Shown: one piece after another, positions 1 to 8,842 of the stretch
Position numbering within the stretch: position 1 is the stretch's first letter
Layout: each line of letters begins with the position of its first letter
Origin: Niveibacterium umoris
GTDB lineage: Bacteria; Pseudomonadota; Gammaproteobacteria; Burkholderiales; Rhodocyclaceae
DNA length: 64,000 bases
NCBI RefSeq assembly: GCF_014197015.1
Contig: NZ_JACIET010000001.1
Coordinates: 1,178,001-1,242,000, forward strand
Reading direction: 5' to 3'
Notes under the pieces: model-generated
Seen by the model: the letters and a program-made list of their open reading frames with translations, nothing else
What the model was told of the DNA's origin: nothing
The model's database searches: none
Position numbers and translations under genes: made by a program

Positions 1-246
1 GAACCGCTTCAAAACAACGACCAGTTGATCCCCGTGGGTAACATGCAGATCATCCTTGACCCGCTCCGCGGCAAGTTCCTTGCGCCGCCCTCTTCCTTCC
101 CCCTCCAATTGGAGCGTATAGCGTGCGCCAGGCCTCGCATTGAATTGCCGGGGGACCTTCACCGGAAAGCGGTCATAAACGAAGCCGTTTACCTGCAATA
201 CAACGACATGTCCGCCCGGTTCCGCGGCGGTAGCTGCATTGGACAT
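1..246 (-). CDS. Hypothetical protein, N-terminal part only
   Basis: An open frame starts at ATG 246 on the minus strand and runs off the left edge, giving 82 residues. AAGG lies about 7 bases before the ATG. The sequence alternates short beta-type stretches and ends with a GDQLVVVLKRF-like segment. That vaguely recalls the prefix domain at the start of large BapA-type repeat adhesins, but the match is from memory and weak. The function is unknown. It could also be an unrelated beta-rich protein, and the missing C-terminus would decide. Confidence 0.45.
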   Translation of the reverse strand, partial: MSNAATAAEPGGHVVVLQVNGFVYDRFPVKVPRQFNARPGARYTLQLEGEGRGRRKELAAERVKDDLHVTHGDQLVVVLKRF

Positions 247-1056
247 GAACCTAACCTTGCAAAGCGAATGGAGAATGCCCGGCGTAGCAGACGCCGGTCT
301 TACGTGTCACCTTTGCCACTCTGCGGCACCCCGATGCCGTATCTACCGGGCATCCGGCCCAAGAGGCGATATGCAGGATGTTAGGAGGTGCGCCGTTCGA
401 GACCTACTGCAAACCTGCTCGACACTCCTGCAGCAACGCTCGATCGGCCCGGCACCTCAGGCCCCCGCGAAGATCGGGCCGCGAGACCCGTGCGCACCGC
501 AGAGCACGCCCCAGCGAGCCGGTCCTTCCTTGGATCCGGCGCGACACGCGGGCGCACACGCACCATGCAGGCCCTCACGCCTTCACTGCTGCGGGCGTGG
601 ATGCTGCCGCCCAGAACGTCGACCACCACTTTCCGGAAGATGTAGAACGCAGGCCCGGGCCCCCACCAAGTCGCGAATGAAGAAGGGATCCAACATGCGC
701 GCCAGGTGCATCGCTCGAACTCCACATCCAACGTCCGCCATGCCGATCCGGCTCCGTGCTGCGCCTTTCCATCACACCGAATCCGCCCACCGACGATCCA
801 AAGCGCCGGCGCGATGATCGATTGCCAGAGGGCTTCAGGGCCCAGCGCCGAAATAGCCCTTCGCGAGTGATCTCCATTGCCAGCAACGACGCATCAACGC
901 GAAAACGGCTCCCGGCATTCGACAGGGGCTCGATGCCGGTGCGCCTGCTACAAAACGCAGTCCGATTGCGACAAGCGTCGGGTCGATCCCCCAGCAACGA
1001 TTCCCGCCAACGCGGGCTTGCGCTATCGTTAATCCCCCCTGCCGCAGATCAGAGAC
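247..1056. other. Gene-poor stretch before the CRP-like gene
   Basis: Open frames exist on both strands here, but all are rich in Arg, Pro and Ser, lack recognisable motifs and look like by-products of high GC. There is a small perfect hairpin at 279-297 (7-bp arms CCGGCGT/ACGCCGG). The last 100 bases presumably hold the promoter of the regulator at 1057. I see no gene I can defend. Confidence 0.5.
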
Positions 1057-1698
1057 ATGAAGACCGCTCCAGCATCACCCGCTGCACTCAAGGACGAAGT
1101 GCTCCAGGCCATGGCCGCCCATGGTGGCGTGCGTACCTTTCCCGCCCAGTCAGTGCTGATCAACGAAGACGACGACAGCGACTCGATCTTCATCATCCTG
1201 TCTGGCCGCGTGAAGGTGTTTGGCGCGTCGGCGCAGGGCCGCGAGGTCATCTACAACACGCTTGCTGCCGGCGAGTATTTCGGCGAGATGTCACTCGATG
1301 GCGGTTCACGCTCGGCGTCGGTGATGACGCTGGAGCCTACGACCTGCGTGGTCGTACCGGGCAGCAAGGTGCGCGACTTCCTGGGCTCGCACCCGGACTT
1401 CGCCCTGCACCTGATCCGCAAGCTGATCGGCCTGGTGCGCCATTCCACCGACAACGTGAAGAGCCTTGCGCTCGACGACGTTTACAGCCGCGTCGCGCGG
1501 CTGTTGAACGACCGTGCGCAGGAGATCGACGGCAAGCTCGTGGTCGCCGAGAAGCTCACCCAACAGGACATCGCGGAGCGCGTCGGTTCGTCACGCGAGA
1601 TGATCAGCCGCATCTTCAAGCAACTCACCCAGGGCGGCTACATCTCGGTCGACAGCAAACAGATCGTGCTGCTCAAGAAGTTGCCGGCCGGCTGGTAG
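1057..1698 (+). CDS. CRP/FNR-family transcriptional regulator
   Basis: This 213-residue protein has the CRP layout: an N-terminal cyclic-nucleotide-binding beta barrel, a long dimer helix and a C-terminal winged helix-turn-helix. The phosphate-binding loop reads FGEMSLDGGSRSASV, close to the cAMP pocket of CRP (Gly-Glu ... Arg-Ser-Ala). The helix-turn-helix is TQQDIAERVGSSREMISRIF. Its recognition helix keeps the Arg-Glu-x3-Arg pattern that lets E. coli CRP read TGTGA half sites. There are no N-terminal cysteines, so it is not an FNR-type iron-sulfur sensor. Two TGTGA/TCACA palindromes lie 3-4 kb downstream (4533, 5444) and are candidate targets. The gene stands alone. The effector, cAMP or another nucleotide, is inferred. 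Confidence 0.88.
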   Translation: MKTAPASPAALKDEVLQAMAAHGGVRTFPAQSVLINEDDDSDSIFIILSGRVKVFGASAQGREVIYNTLAAGEYFGEMSLDGGSRSASVMTLEPTTCVVVPGSKVRDFLGSHPDFALHLIRKLIGLVRHSTDNVKSLALDDVYSRVARLLNDRAQEIDGKLVVAEKLTQQDIAERVGSSREMISRIFKQLTQGGYISVDSKQIVLLKKLPAGW

Positions 1699-1883
1699 AA
1701 CCGGGCCGCGGCGGGGAATCTCCTCACGCCGTACGCCGCACGTTGCGAGCCGTCCGGACACGAAGATATTGCGTACTGAGGATTCGCTCCTCGCTGCAGC
1801 GTCAGTCAGATCGCGGTCCTGCGCCCCTTTCTTGACGAGGTAGAGGCCGGCATCGGCCGTCACTGAACGGCGCTGGTCGCGCC

Positions 1884-2654
1884 CTAGGTTTGTGCTTCGC
1901 GTTCGTCGACGACGACGGTGTGCGCGATCTTGTCTTGAATCGCCTGCCGGTTAACGTCCCACAGCACCTGTACGAAGCCGAACATGCCGGTCGCCAGCCC
2001 GGCCGCGTAGCCGCCGTAACGGCTGAAGCAATTCACGATGCTCAGGGGTTTGCCGGTCAGTTCCACGACCCGGATGCGTTGCAGCCGTTTGCCCAGCGTC
2101 TGGCCGCGCCACCAGAACGGCACCAGCGAGAAATAGACGGCGGCCCAGCCGAAGTTGAGTCCGTGGGCGCGCGCGAATGCAAGCGCCTGTTCGACAAGCC
2201 CGAGTTCTTTCGGGGTTCGCGCAGCGTCGAGTTCCTCTTCAAGCTTCGCGATCCGCTCGGCATCGCTCAGCTTTGCACTGGCGACGGACGCATCGTCGTC
2301 CGCAAGCACCTTCTCAGCCTTGCTTGCCGGTGCCGTATCGCTGCCGCGCCAAAGGGTCTCCGCCCCCAAACCCAGAAGGCACGCAATTGCCAGCGCCATC
2401 AGGGTGACCTTGCCGACAGGCAATTCCGACCGACGTTGTTTCAGCCTGGCAGCAAGCAGGCCGGCCGCAGCGAGCATCCACAGTCCATCAATGCTGGAAA
2501 GCAGCCCGACCACCACCAGATCGATTCCCATCGCGATGCCGCGCGACACAGGGCGGGCCAGCGGCGCGCCCAACAAGGCAGGCGACACGTTCAGCGCCTC
2601 TGGTGCCACGACCGCGCGCGCGTTGAGGGACTTCAGGCTGAACCGACTTGGCAT
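1884..2654 (-). CDS. RDD-family membrane protein
   Basis: This 256-residue protein carries the RDD fold: an Arg in ARPVSRGIAMGIDLV, an Asp a few residues on, and a C-terminal DVNRQAIQDKIAHTVVVD block with the typical Asp. Hydrophobic segments lie near residues 40-60, 85-97 and 160-180. A charged, helical stretch (about 110-150) separates the first membrane pair from the conserved WWRGQTLGKRL loop. RDD proteins are small inner-membrane proteins, some linked to ion exchange or envelope functions, and no specific role can be read here. It is convergent with the CRP-like gene and transcribed alone. Confidence 0.8.
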   Translation of the reverse strand: MPSRFSLKSLNARAVVAPEALNVSPALLGAPLARPVSRGIAMGIDLVVVGLLSSIDGLWMLAAAGLLAARLKQRRSELPVGKVTLMALAIACLLGLGAETLWRGSDTAPASKAEKVLADDDASVASAKLSDAERIAKLEEELDAARTPKELGLVEQALAFARAHGLNFGWAAVYFSLVPFWWRGQTLGKRLQRIRVVELTGKPLSIVNCFSRYGGYAAGLATGMFGFVQVLWDVNRQAIQDKIAHTVVVDEREAQT

Positions 2655-2775
2655 GCGATCACCATCGCTGCATCCCCGACGAACAAAGCGGGCGTGCCTT
2701 TACGGGACGCCCGCCGTGCGAAACGCTAACAACACCCAGCACGCACTGTCACGCCGGGGCCACCGCAGGAACCGG

Positions 2776-3276
2776 TCAGAAATTCGAGCGGACGAGGCGC
2801 AGGCCGAACTTGCGTTCGCCCGAGTTGCCGAAGACTCGACCATTACCGAAGTGCACCAGCCACGCGTTGAGGTTATCGTCAAAACCCGGGCGGCTGGCCC
2901 AGGTCTGCGTCGGCGGGGTGTTCGGGAACAGCGCCTGGTCAATCATCGGCTTCTTCTTGTTCTTGACCACCAGAGCAACCAGTTCGTCGCGGGTCGGCAA
3001 GCGCCATTCTTTGCCGCTGGCTTTGGCTTCCGACGCAGCCTGGGCCTTTGCCGCCGGCAGCTTGAACAACACCGGCTTGCCCGCGCACTTCTGGCCGTCC
3101 CACGCCATACCCTCGACACAACGCTTCCAGACAAGGTGTGCCGTATTGTCTACGACCTCTTGCCCATCAGCTGAGACTGTGTAGCGCTCCTCCGCCACGG
3201 CAGGCGTCGCGGCAGTCAGCAAGAGGGCCGCCGCTGCGAGCGACACACCAAGGACGGATGAACAAACTCGTTTCAT
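2776..3276 (-). CDS. Exported DUF1566-domain protein
   Basis: This 166-residue protein starts at ATG 3276 with GGGAG about 8 bases upstream. Residues 1-27 form a clear Sec signal peptide (MKRVCSSVLGV, hydrophobic core, cleavage near ATPAVA-EE), so it is periplasmic or surface-exposed. The mature part has the DUF1566 signature: an early LVWKRC motif, WRLPTRDELVALV, then W.SR...N.W.V.F.NG and a final GLRLVR. Two cysteines around WKRCVEGMAWDGQKC probably pair. DUF1566 occurs in many secreted proteins and its function is not established. It follows the RDD gene by about 120 bases on the same strand but is probably expressed separately. Confidence 0.75.
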   Translation of the reverse strand: MKRVCSSVLGVSLAAAALLLTAATPAVAEERYTVSADGQEVVDNTAHLVWKRCVEGMAWDGQKCAGKPVLFKLPAAKAQAASEAKASGKEWRLPTRDELVALVVKNKKKPMIDQALFPNTPPTQTWASRPGFDDNLNAWLVHFGNGRVFGNSGERKFGLRLVRSNF

Positions 3277-3488
3277 GATCACTCCCTGTTCGGATTCATG
3301 CTTCGTTCTTGTATCTGGGTTCTGCCCAACACACGTGCTTCGCACTGCCCGCCGTGGCGAGTCCGCCGGCGCAACGCCCGTAGCTTGTGAATATAAGGGA
3401 TGAGCCCGGCGCTGAGCCATCCTTCGCCACGGCAAACTTGTTCGGCAGTGCGCCATGCTTCATGACGTGACCGCCGATGTTGTCGAAT

Positions 3489-4232
3489 TCAATGCGCCGC
3501 AGCTTGTGTGGCACTCGATTCGCCAAGCTGGGTCATGACACCCGCGCGCGCGACATCGCTGCTCAGGCGCTCAGCGAGCAGACTGATCAGGTGGAAGCCG
3601 AAGGACGGGTCCTGGTAATAGAGTTGCTTGACCGTGCTGTCGTGGATCTGCAGCACGGTGCACGGCGTGATGCACCGAGCCGTGCGTGTGCGGACGCCCT
3701 CGGGCGAAAACAAAGCAATCTCGCCGAAGATGCGACCGGGCTCGATCCTCTTGCACAGTTCGACCAGCTCCATCTGCCCCTCAACCAGCAGGTAAAGGTG
3801 TTCTGCACGGTCGCCCTTGTTGAACAGCGTTTGCCCAGCCTTGAGCTTTCGCGCTTTCATGTAGGGTTTGAGCCAGTAACCCACGTATTCGGCAGCGGCT
3901 TGTGCACGCCGTACGCGGCGCGAGATGCGCGTGACTTCGATCGCACGGTAGATGTTGATCGGCAGCAGCACAGCCGCGATGGCCAGCGTGGTGTAGGACG
4001 GGTGAAGTGCCCCGTAGATGATCAGCCCGCAGTTGCTGCCAACCGCGAGCCAGCGCAGCGGCATCATGGTACGCACCAGCGCGCCCGCCATAACCAGGCC
4101 AACCCCGATCACGACCGCAACATGCGCCACGACCTGCTCGGGCGAAGCCATGACCCCCGCCAGATACGCCGAGGCAGCCGACTGCATCTGCTGCGTAAGC
4201 GTGTCACTCATGCCCAACGCCTGCGTTCTCAT
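3489..4232 (-). CDS. Membrane protein with cyclic-nucleotide-binding domain
   Basis: This 247-residue protein has two or three membrane helices in its first half (about 35-55, 58-75 and 78-95), then a soluble cyclic-nucleotide-binding domain (about 115-230) with GQTLFNKGDRAEHLYLLVEG and IFGEIALFSPEGVRTRTA. The domain keeps FGE and an Arg-x-Ala loop but has no DNA-binding helix-turn-helix. It is therefore a membrane-attached sensor or a Popeye-like protein, not a CRP. The start is uncertain: ATG 4232 and ATG 4211 are both possible and neither has a strong ribosome site. A soluble CRP-like regulator lies 2 kb away. The ligand and output are unknown. Confidence 0.75.
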   Translation of the reverse strand: MRTQALGMSDTLTQQMQSAASAYLAGVMASPEQVVAHVAVVIGVGLVMAGALVRTMMPLRWLAVGSNCGLIIYGALHPSYTTLAIAAVLLPINIYRAIEVTRISRRVRRAQAAAEYVGYWLKPYMKARKLKAGQTLFNKGDRAEHLYLLVEGQMELVELCKRIEPGRIFGEIALFSPEGVRTRTARCITPCTVLQIHDSTVKQLYYQDPSFGFHLISLLAERLSSDVARAGVMTQLGESSATQAAAH

Positions 4233-4672
4233 CCATGGCAGGAAGCCTTGCGGCGACGAAACACCGGAAACGGTCCCCGACCCGGAGCGCTCCGGATTGG
4301 CGCGGACATGGCGTCAGAGCGTGCCGGCCGCCGAACGTTGCTGCGCTTCTCGAAGACATTGGCCCCCTCAACACCGATCGACACGTGCATGGCAAGGACT
4401 CACGACACCCACGGCAACACCACAAGGCGCGGGGTGGCGCCTAGATTCGATCCACTGGCGCCTTTAGTCAATACATCGCCCCAACAAGGATCGGCCAGCG
4501 GCTAAATCAGTCGGCGCTGCGCCCCTGTCAAGTGTGAATAAGTCACACCGGCACTGCGCAAAGCTGACGGGAAAAACGACGATCGCCTGCGTAGAGTCAG
4601 CCCAACGCCCTGCGGACTACCGGCCCGGGGCACAAATAAGCCAGGTCGAACCGACGACCTCAGGAGCAGATC
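4233..4672. other. Divergent intergenic region
   Basis: 440 bases separate the minus-strand nucleotide-binding membrane protein from the first acetyltransferase gene. Open frames here are short and unconvincing. It contains GGCGCC palindromes near 4435-4465 and the TGTGA-N5-TCACA palindrome at 4533. A promoter for the acetyltransferase must lie between that palindrome and 4673, but I cannot place a convincing -35/-10 pair. Confidence 0.5.
4533..4547. promoter_or_regulatory. CRP-like operator TGTGAATAAGTCACA
   Basis: A perfect 5-bp inverted repeat (TGTGA/TCACA) with a 5-base centre. It ends 126 bases before the GTG start of the first acetyltransferase. The same element, with one changed central base, lies at the matching place before the second acetyltransferase. 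Half sites equal those of CRP, but the usual CRP spacer is six bases. Confidence 0.55.
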
Positions 4673-5290
4673 GTGCAAGCCCGCAGCGCCGAACACAGCA
4701 ACACATTCTTCGTCCACGCCTACCCCTCAACCCTGATCGACGCGCTCATTTCGCAAGACGAAAACGCACCACATCTGATCCCGGCGCCGTCGGACGCGCA
4801 AGCGCCGACCCGGACGTCCCCGTCGGATACAGGCGCCGCACGCGTTGGCCGCATGCACGCGAACCGGCATGGACTCAGTGATCGTTATGTCCATCAGATC
4901 AGCTGCGTCGACCTGATCCACCAGATGGGCTTCGTGATTACCACCGGCGATCGTGGTGGCGACATCGTGATCGCGGACGCGTGCTACGTACTGACAGACG
5001 ATGGTGACACCGCCGAGTTTGCGATTACGGTCTCGTTTGGCTGGCAGGGCCGCGGTCTCGAAAACCGCTTGATCGACGCCCTCTGCGTCGCCGCCCGGCG
5101 CGCCGGCGCACGCTGGCTGTGCGGCGAGGTGTTTGCCAGCAACACGGCAATGCTCGCGCTGATGCATGACTGCGGATTCACGCTGCGCCCCGACCCCGCG
5201 GACGACGCGCTGGTGCGCGTCGAGCGCAACGTCAATGCCGCGGCGCCTGCGGAGCGCGCAGCCCGACTTGCGGGGACGACACGTCGCTAG
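4673..5290 (+). CDS. GNAT-family N-acetyltransferase, copy 1
   Basis: This 205-residue protein starts at GTG 4673, preceded by GGAG seven bases away. The parallel N-terminus of the next gene (both have HAYPS at about residue 15) supports this start. The C-terminal half is a GNAT fold: VSFGWQGRGLENRLIDALCVAARRAGARWLCGEVFASNTAMLALMHDCGF. It contains the acetyl-CoA pyrophosphate loop (Q-G-R-G-L) and the Asn-x2-Met/Ala-x2-Leu segment of the family. The N-terminal 70 residues are Ser/Pro-rich and probably disordered. Substrate unknown. It is one of two adjacent paralogues with shared upstream operators, so they are probably co-regulated duplicates. Confidence 0.75.
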   Translation: MQARSAEHSNTFFVHAYPSTLIDALISQDENAPHLIPAPSDAQAPTRTSPSDTGAARVGRMHANRHGLSDRYVHQISCVDLIHQMGFVITTGDRGGDIVIADACYVLTDDGDTAEFAITVSFGWQGRGLENRLIDALCVAARRAGARWLCGEVFASNTAMLALMHDCGFTLRPDPADDALVRVERNVNAAAPAERAARLAGTTRR

Positions 5291-5443
5291 TGTCCGCGAT
5301 CGCTGAGCGCAGCACGCCCCTGCCGTCTGGTGGCTACAGCTCGCCACCGCTTGCGCGACGCGGCGCGAAACCGGGCAAACCGCGCACGTACCCACCCACG
5401 CAAGGTCAGCCGTCCCCAGGGCGGCTGTGTCTCATCCGGGGGA

Positions 5444-5458
5444 TGTGAATTAGTCACA
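5444..5458. promoter_or_regulatory. CRP-like operator TGTGAATTAGTCACA
   Basis: Second copy of the palindrome at 4533, differing by one base in the 5-base centre. It ends 119 bases before the ATG of the second acetyltransferase gene, almost the same distance as for the first copy. Conservation of site and distance suggests a real operator rather than chance. Confidence 0.55.
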
Positions 5459-5577
5459 AATCGGGCGCGACTTGCTGCGGCGAACCACGGGCGGGTCATC
5501 GCTAAAGTCACTCCATGCCCTCTGCGACCAAGCGAGGGTCCGAGAGAAGAGCAGATCACGACCACAAGCCCCGTGCC

Positions 5578-6249
5578 ATGCAAACCAGAACACACGACAC
5601 CGCCACCCCGCTGGAACTTCACGCCTACCCGTCGCACCTTGCGCGCGCGATTGACCTGCGCAGTACCCCGATGCTGCAGGTCCGCGCCGCACGCACGCCC
5701 ATCGAGGCGCTGTCAGTCTCTTGCGCCAAAGACACAGATGCTGGCGCCCCCGCCCTGCGCTTTCAGGGCAATGCGAACGGCTTGCCGCAACAACTCGCGC
5801 CCCACATCACCTGCATCGACATCGCCCACCAGATGGGATTTGTCGTCACCCGAAGGCAAGGAGACGCGGACCACCTGATCGCCGATGCCTGCCTGGCCCT
5901 GTCAGACGACAACGACATCGCCGAGTTCGCAGTCACGGTGGCGACGGCCTGGCGCGGCCGCGGGCTCGGCATGCAGTTGCTGGGTGCGCTGATCCACGCC
6001 GCTCGCCATATCGGCGTGCAGCGCCTGCATGGCGAGTTGATGGCGGACAACCGCGCAATGCTCGCGCTGCTGCTGCGATGCGGCTTCACGGTCAGACCGC
6101 ATCCGATCGATGCTTGCCTGGTTCGTGTCGAGCGCGATCTCACGCCACCTTCCAGCAGCTTCCGATTCGCGCGGCGCCACACCCACCTTCTCGACACCTT
6201 CCGCCATGCCCTGCCGCAGTTGTTGATGCCGATGCATGCCGCCGCCTGA
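5578..6249 (+). CDS. GNAT-family N-acetyltransferase, copy 2
   Basis: This 223-residue paralogue of the preceding gene starts at ATG 5578, where the two proteins align (MQTRTHDTATPLELHAYPS against MQARSAEHSNTFFVHAYPS). The two share ITCIDIAHQMGFVVT-like and AEFAVTVATAWRGRGLG blocks. The acetyl-CoA loop is W-R-G-R-G-L-G, closer to the GNAT consensus than in copy 1 (GLE), so copy 2 may be the more typical enzyme. The C-terminus has about 30 extra residues rich in His, Arg and Ser. The substrate is unknown. The domain resembles the acetyltransferase part of protein-lysine acetylases, but only generically. Confidence 0.75.
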   Translation: MQTRTHDTATPLELHAYPSHLARAIDLRSTPMLQVRAARTPIEALSVSCAKDTDAGAPALRFQGNANGLPQQLAPHITCIDIAHQMGFVVTRRQGDADHLIADACLALSDDNDIAEFAVTVATAWRGRGLGMQLLGALIHAARHIGVQRLHGELMADNRAMLALLLRCGFTVRPHPIDACLVRVERDLTPPSSSFRFARRHTHLLDTFRHALPQLLMPMHAAA

Positions 6250-6297
6250 AAGGTCCGGTGAGCCGCATCCATGTGAGTTGCCCTTCTGGAGCCGAAC

Positions 6298-6531
6298 ATG
6301 AGACTCGATGCCCAGCTAACGATCGTGGACACTTGCGGCACTGCACGGCAAGGTGGCGAGGTGACTGACACCGGTACGACAACTGTCGGCGACACACCGC
6401 TCGCATCGCGCCCGGATGACGACAGGAACTACTTCCTGGCGCAGGCTTCCAGTGAGCGACACCTGCGACTGCGGATGCTGGCCCTGGCCTTGCAGGATCA
6501 GACCGGGCGTACCTTTCCGCCCGCCTTCTGA
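6298..6531 (+). CDS. Small hypothetical protein (77 aa)
   Basis: A 77-residue frame starts at ATG 6298 with GGAG six bases upstream, a good ribosome site. It is 48 bases downstream of the second acetyltransferase gene and may be co-transcribed. The protein is hydrophilic, with a Thr/Gly/Asp-rich first half and a helical, charged second half (SSERHLRLRMLALALQDQ). I recognise no family. It ends 35 bases before the convergent GGDEF-EAL gene. Confidence 0.45.
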   Translation: MRLDAQLTIVDTCGTARQGGEVTDTGTTTVGDTPLASRPDDDRNYFLAQASSERHLRLRMLALALQDQTGRTFPPAF

Positions 6532-6565
6532 AGCACGCAAGACAAGCGCCTGCTGGCGCCGCAAG

Positions 6566-8824
6566 CTATCCGCCAGGCAAGAATCTGGTCGCAGCGGCCT
6601 GCCACGCCCTTACCCAGGACGGCAGCTCTTCCGGCGGCATCGGCCGCGCGATGCCATAGCCTTGGGCGACGCGGCAACCCAGACCGACAAGCAGTTCGCC
6701 GTGCGCCTGCGTTTCCACGCCTTCCGCCACTACCCCGCAGTGGAAGGCTTCTGCGAGTCGCACCACGATCTCGACAATGCCGCGATCGTCCTTGTCGCCG
6801 AGCATGTTGCACACAAAGCTACGGTCGATCTTGAGGACATCGATCGGCAGCGTGCGGAAGTAAGTAAGCGATGAATAGCCGGTACCGAAATCATCCAGCG
6901 CGACACGCAAGCCCATGCTGCGACAGCGTTCGAGCACGCGGGCGGCCTGGTTCATGTCGGACAGGGCGGCGGACTCCAGGATCTCCAGTTCAAGGCTGCG
7001 CGGGTCGACGGCAGGGTGCCGTGCAAGCGCAGCCTGCATGCGGTCGGCGAAATCCGGCTGCAGAAGGTGTTCCGCGCTGACGTTCGCACTCGCCGTGAGG
7101 GCAAGGCCCTCCGCGTTCCAGGAAACGATCTGCGCCAGCACCGAATCGATCACCCATTCGCCAACGCCGCGCTGCAATTCACTGCCGGCAAGGCTCGCGA
7201 GAAACTCGCCCGGCATCAGCAGCCCCCTTTCGGGATGCTGCCAGCGAATCAAGGCCTCGGCACCGACCACTTCGCCACTGACGAGATCCACCTTGGGCTG
7301 GTAATGCAGCACGAATTCGTTTTCGTTGAGCGCCTCGCGCAATCGCATCAATTGCAGTCGGTGCGTCTGGGCCTTGCGATCACGATCTGGATCGAACAGG
7401 AAAAAGCGATTCTTGCCCGCTTCCTTGGCCTGGTACATCGCATGGTCGGCGTGGCGCAGCAAGGGCTCGGCATCGACGTCGTCGGTGGGGTACAGGGTCA
7501 CGCCTATGCTTGCCGATACTGCCAGCTCCTGCCCCTGCACCAGTACCGGCGTAGCCACCGCACACAGCAGGCGTTCGAGCGCCACTTCGACTTCGTTTGC
7601 TTCGCTCAGGTCGTTGATCAGAATCGCAAATTCATCGCCGCCGATACGGGCGATCGTATCGTCACCGCGCAGTTGCCCCTGCAGGCGCCGCGTGATCTCC
7701 ACCAGCAACTCATCGCCCACCGCGTGGCCGTGCAGATCGTTCACCGGCTTGAAACCATCCAGATCGAGATAGCACACCGCCAGCAGCTTGCCCGCCCGCC
7801 TCGCGTGCGCAATGGCGCGCTCAAGGCGGTCTGCCAGCAGGCGTCGGTTGGGTACGCCGGTGAGGGAATCGAAGTGCGCGATGCGATCGAGTTCGGCCTC
7901 GTGCAGCTTGCTGGACGTTATGTCAGACGAGATGCCGACGTACTGCTGCAGCTTGCCCTCATCATCGCGGATCGCGGAAATCGCCAGCTTTTCGGCGTAG
8001 GTCTCGCCAGTCTTGCGGCGGTTCCAGATTTCGCCCTGCCAGAAGTCGCGCTCGTGCAGCGAGGCCCACATTCCGGCATAGAAGTCCGTGCCATGGCGTC
8101 CTGAAGCGAGAATGCGCGGGTTCTGCCCCACCACCTCGTCGCGGGTGTAGCCGGTAATCCGGGTGAAGGCCGGGTTGGTGTCGACGATCCGCCCCTCCAG
8201 ATCCACGATCATGATGCCGTCGTAGCTGTGCGCAAAGACGCTCGCCGAAAGCCGCATCCGCGCCTCGGCGCGCTTGCGTTCGCCGATATCGGTTAGCGTC
8301 ACGAGAATCGCCGCATCCGGCGCTTGGCCGGCGATACGGACAAAGTCGACCTGCGCATGGATCAGTTCGCCATCGCTCTGGCGCAGAGCAAGGTCGACGT
8401 GCTGCCGCCCACCGCATTCCTTGCGCAGCATGGACGCCATCGCGGCGCGCCAAAGCGGCAGATCGCCATCGCTGACCAGCGCATCGAAGCGGCGCCCTAC
8501 GAGCACGGCGCGCTCAGCTCCAAACATGGTCGCAGCGGTGAGGTTGAGTGCTCCGATGATGCCGTCTGCCGACAGCGTCAGGTAACCCACCGGCGCGTTC
8601 TCGTAGAGCTGCTCGTAACGTTTGAGGGCGTGTTCAAGTTCGCTCTGGACGTGAACGAGCTCTTCGTTCTGCATCTCGAGCTCGATCTGGTGCACCTGCA
8701 GTTCATGCACCAGCCGTAGCGATGAAGGCTCGTCATCAGGCAATAGCAGGCGCCGGGCGGCAAGCTTGCGCTCCGCCTCCTGGCGTAACTCGACGGCGTT
8801 ACGGCCGACGTTCCCTGTCACCAT
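6566..8824 (-). CDS. PAS-PAS-GGDEF-EAL cyclic-di-GMP protein
   Basis: This 752-residue protein has an N-terminal helical segment (ELQVHQIELEMQNEELVHVQ), a PAS domain (about 70-185), a second PAS/PAC (about 195-315), a GGDEF domain (about 320-485) and an EAL domain (about 495-745). The GGDEF site is intact (RIGGDEFAIL). EAL signature residues are also present: GAEALIRW, an NVSAEHL Asn, ELEILESA, DDFGTGYSS, KIDRSFV and EGVETQ. Both cyclase and phosphodiesterase activities are possible. There is no membrane segment, so it is cytosolic. GGAGG precedes the ATG. It lies 19 bases downstream of the CheB-CheR gene on the same strand, so the two are probably one transcript linking two signalling pathways. 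Confidence 0.92.
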   Translation of the reverse strand: MVTGNVGRNAVELRQEAERKLAARRLLLPDDEPSSLRLVHELQVHQIELEMQNEELVHVQSELEHALKRYEQLYENAPVGYLTLSADGIIGALNLTAATMFGAERAVLVGRRFDALVSDGDLPLWRAAMASMLRKECGGRQHVDLALRQSDGELIHAQVDFVRIAGQAPDAAILVTLTDIGERKRAEARMRLSASVFAHSYDGIMIVDLEGRIVDTNPAFTRITGYTRDEVVGQNPRILASGRHGTDFYAGMWASLHERDFWQGEIWNRRKTGETYAEKLAISAIRDDEGKLQQYVGISSDITSSKLHEAELDRIAHFDSLTGVPNRRLLADRLERAIAHARRAGKLLAVCYLDLDGFKPVNDLHGHAVGDELLVEITRRLQGQLRGDDTIARIGGDEFAILINDLSEANEVEVALERLLCAVATPVLVQGQELAVSASIGVTLYPTDDVDAEPLLRHADHAMYQAKEAGKNRFFLFDPDRDRKAQTHRLQLMRLREALNENEFVLHYQPKVDLVSGEVVGAEALIRWQHPERGLLMPGEFLASLAGSELQRGVGEWVIDSVLAQIVSWNAEGLALTASANVSAEHLLQPDFADRMQAALARHPAVDPRSLELEILESAALSDMNQAARVLERCRSMGLRVALDDFGTGYSSLTYFRTLPIDVLKIDRSFVCNMLGDKDDRGIVEIVVRLAEAFHCGVVAEGVETQAHGELLVGLGCRVAQGYGIARPMPPEELPSWVRAWQAAATRFLPGG

Positions 8825-8842
8825 GCCCCCTCCCCAACCGAA

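Noticed and set aside
279-297. 7-bp hairpin as a terminator
   Set aside because: No T tract follows, and no convincing gene ends there.
378-997. Several overlapping frames in the first kilobase on both strands
   Set aside because: All are Arg/Pro/Ser-rich, lack ribosome sites or motifs and contradict one another.
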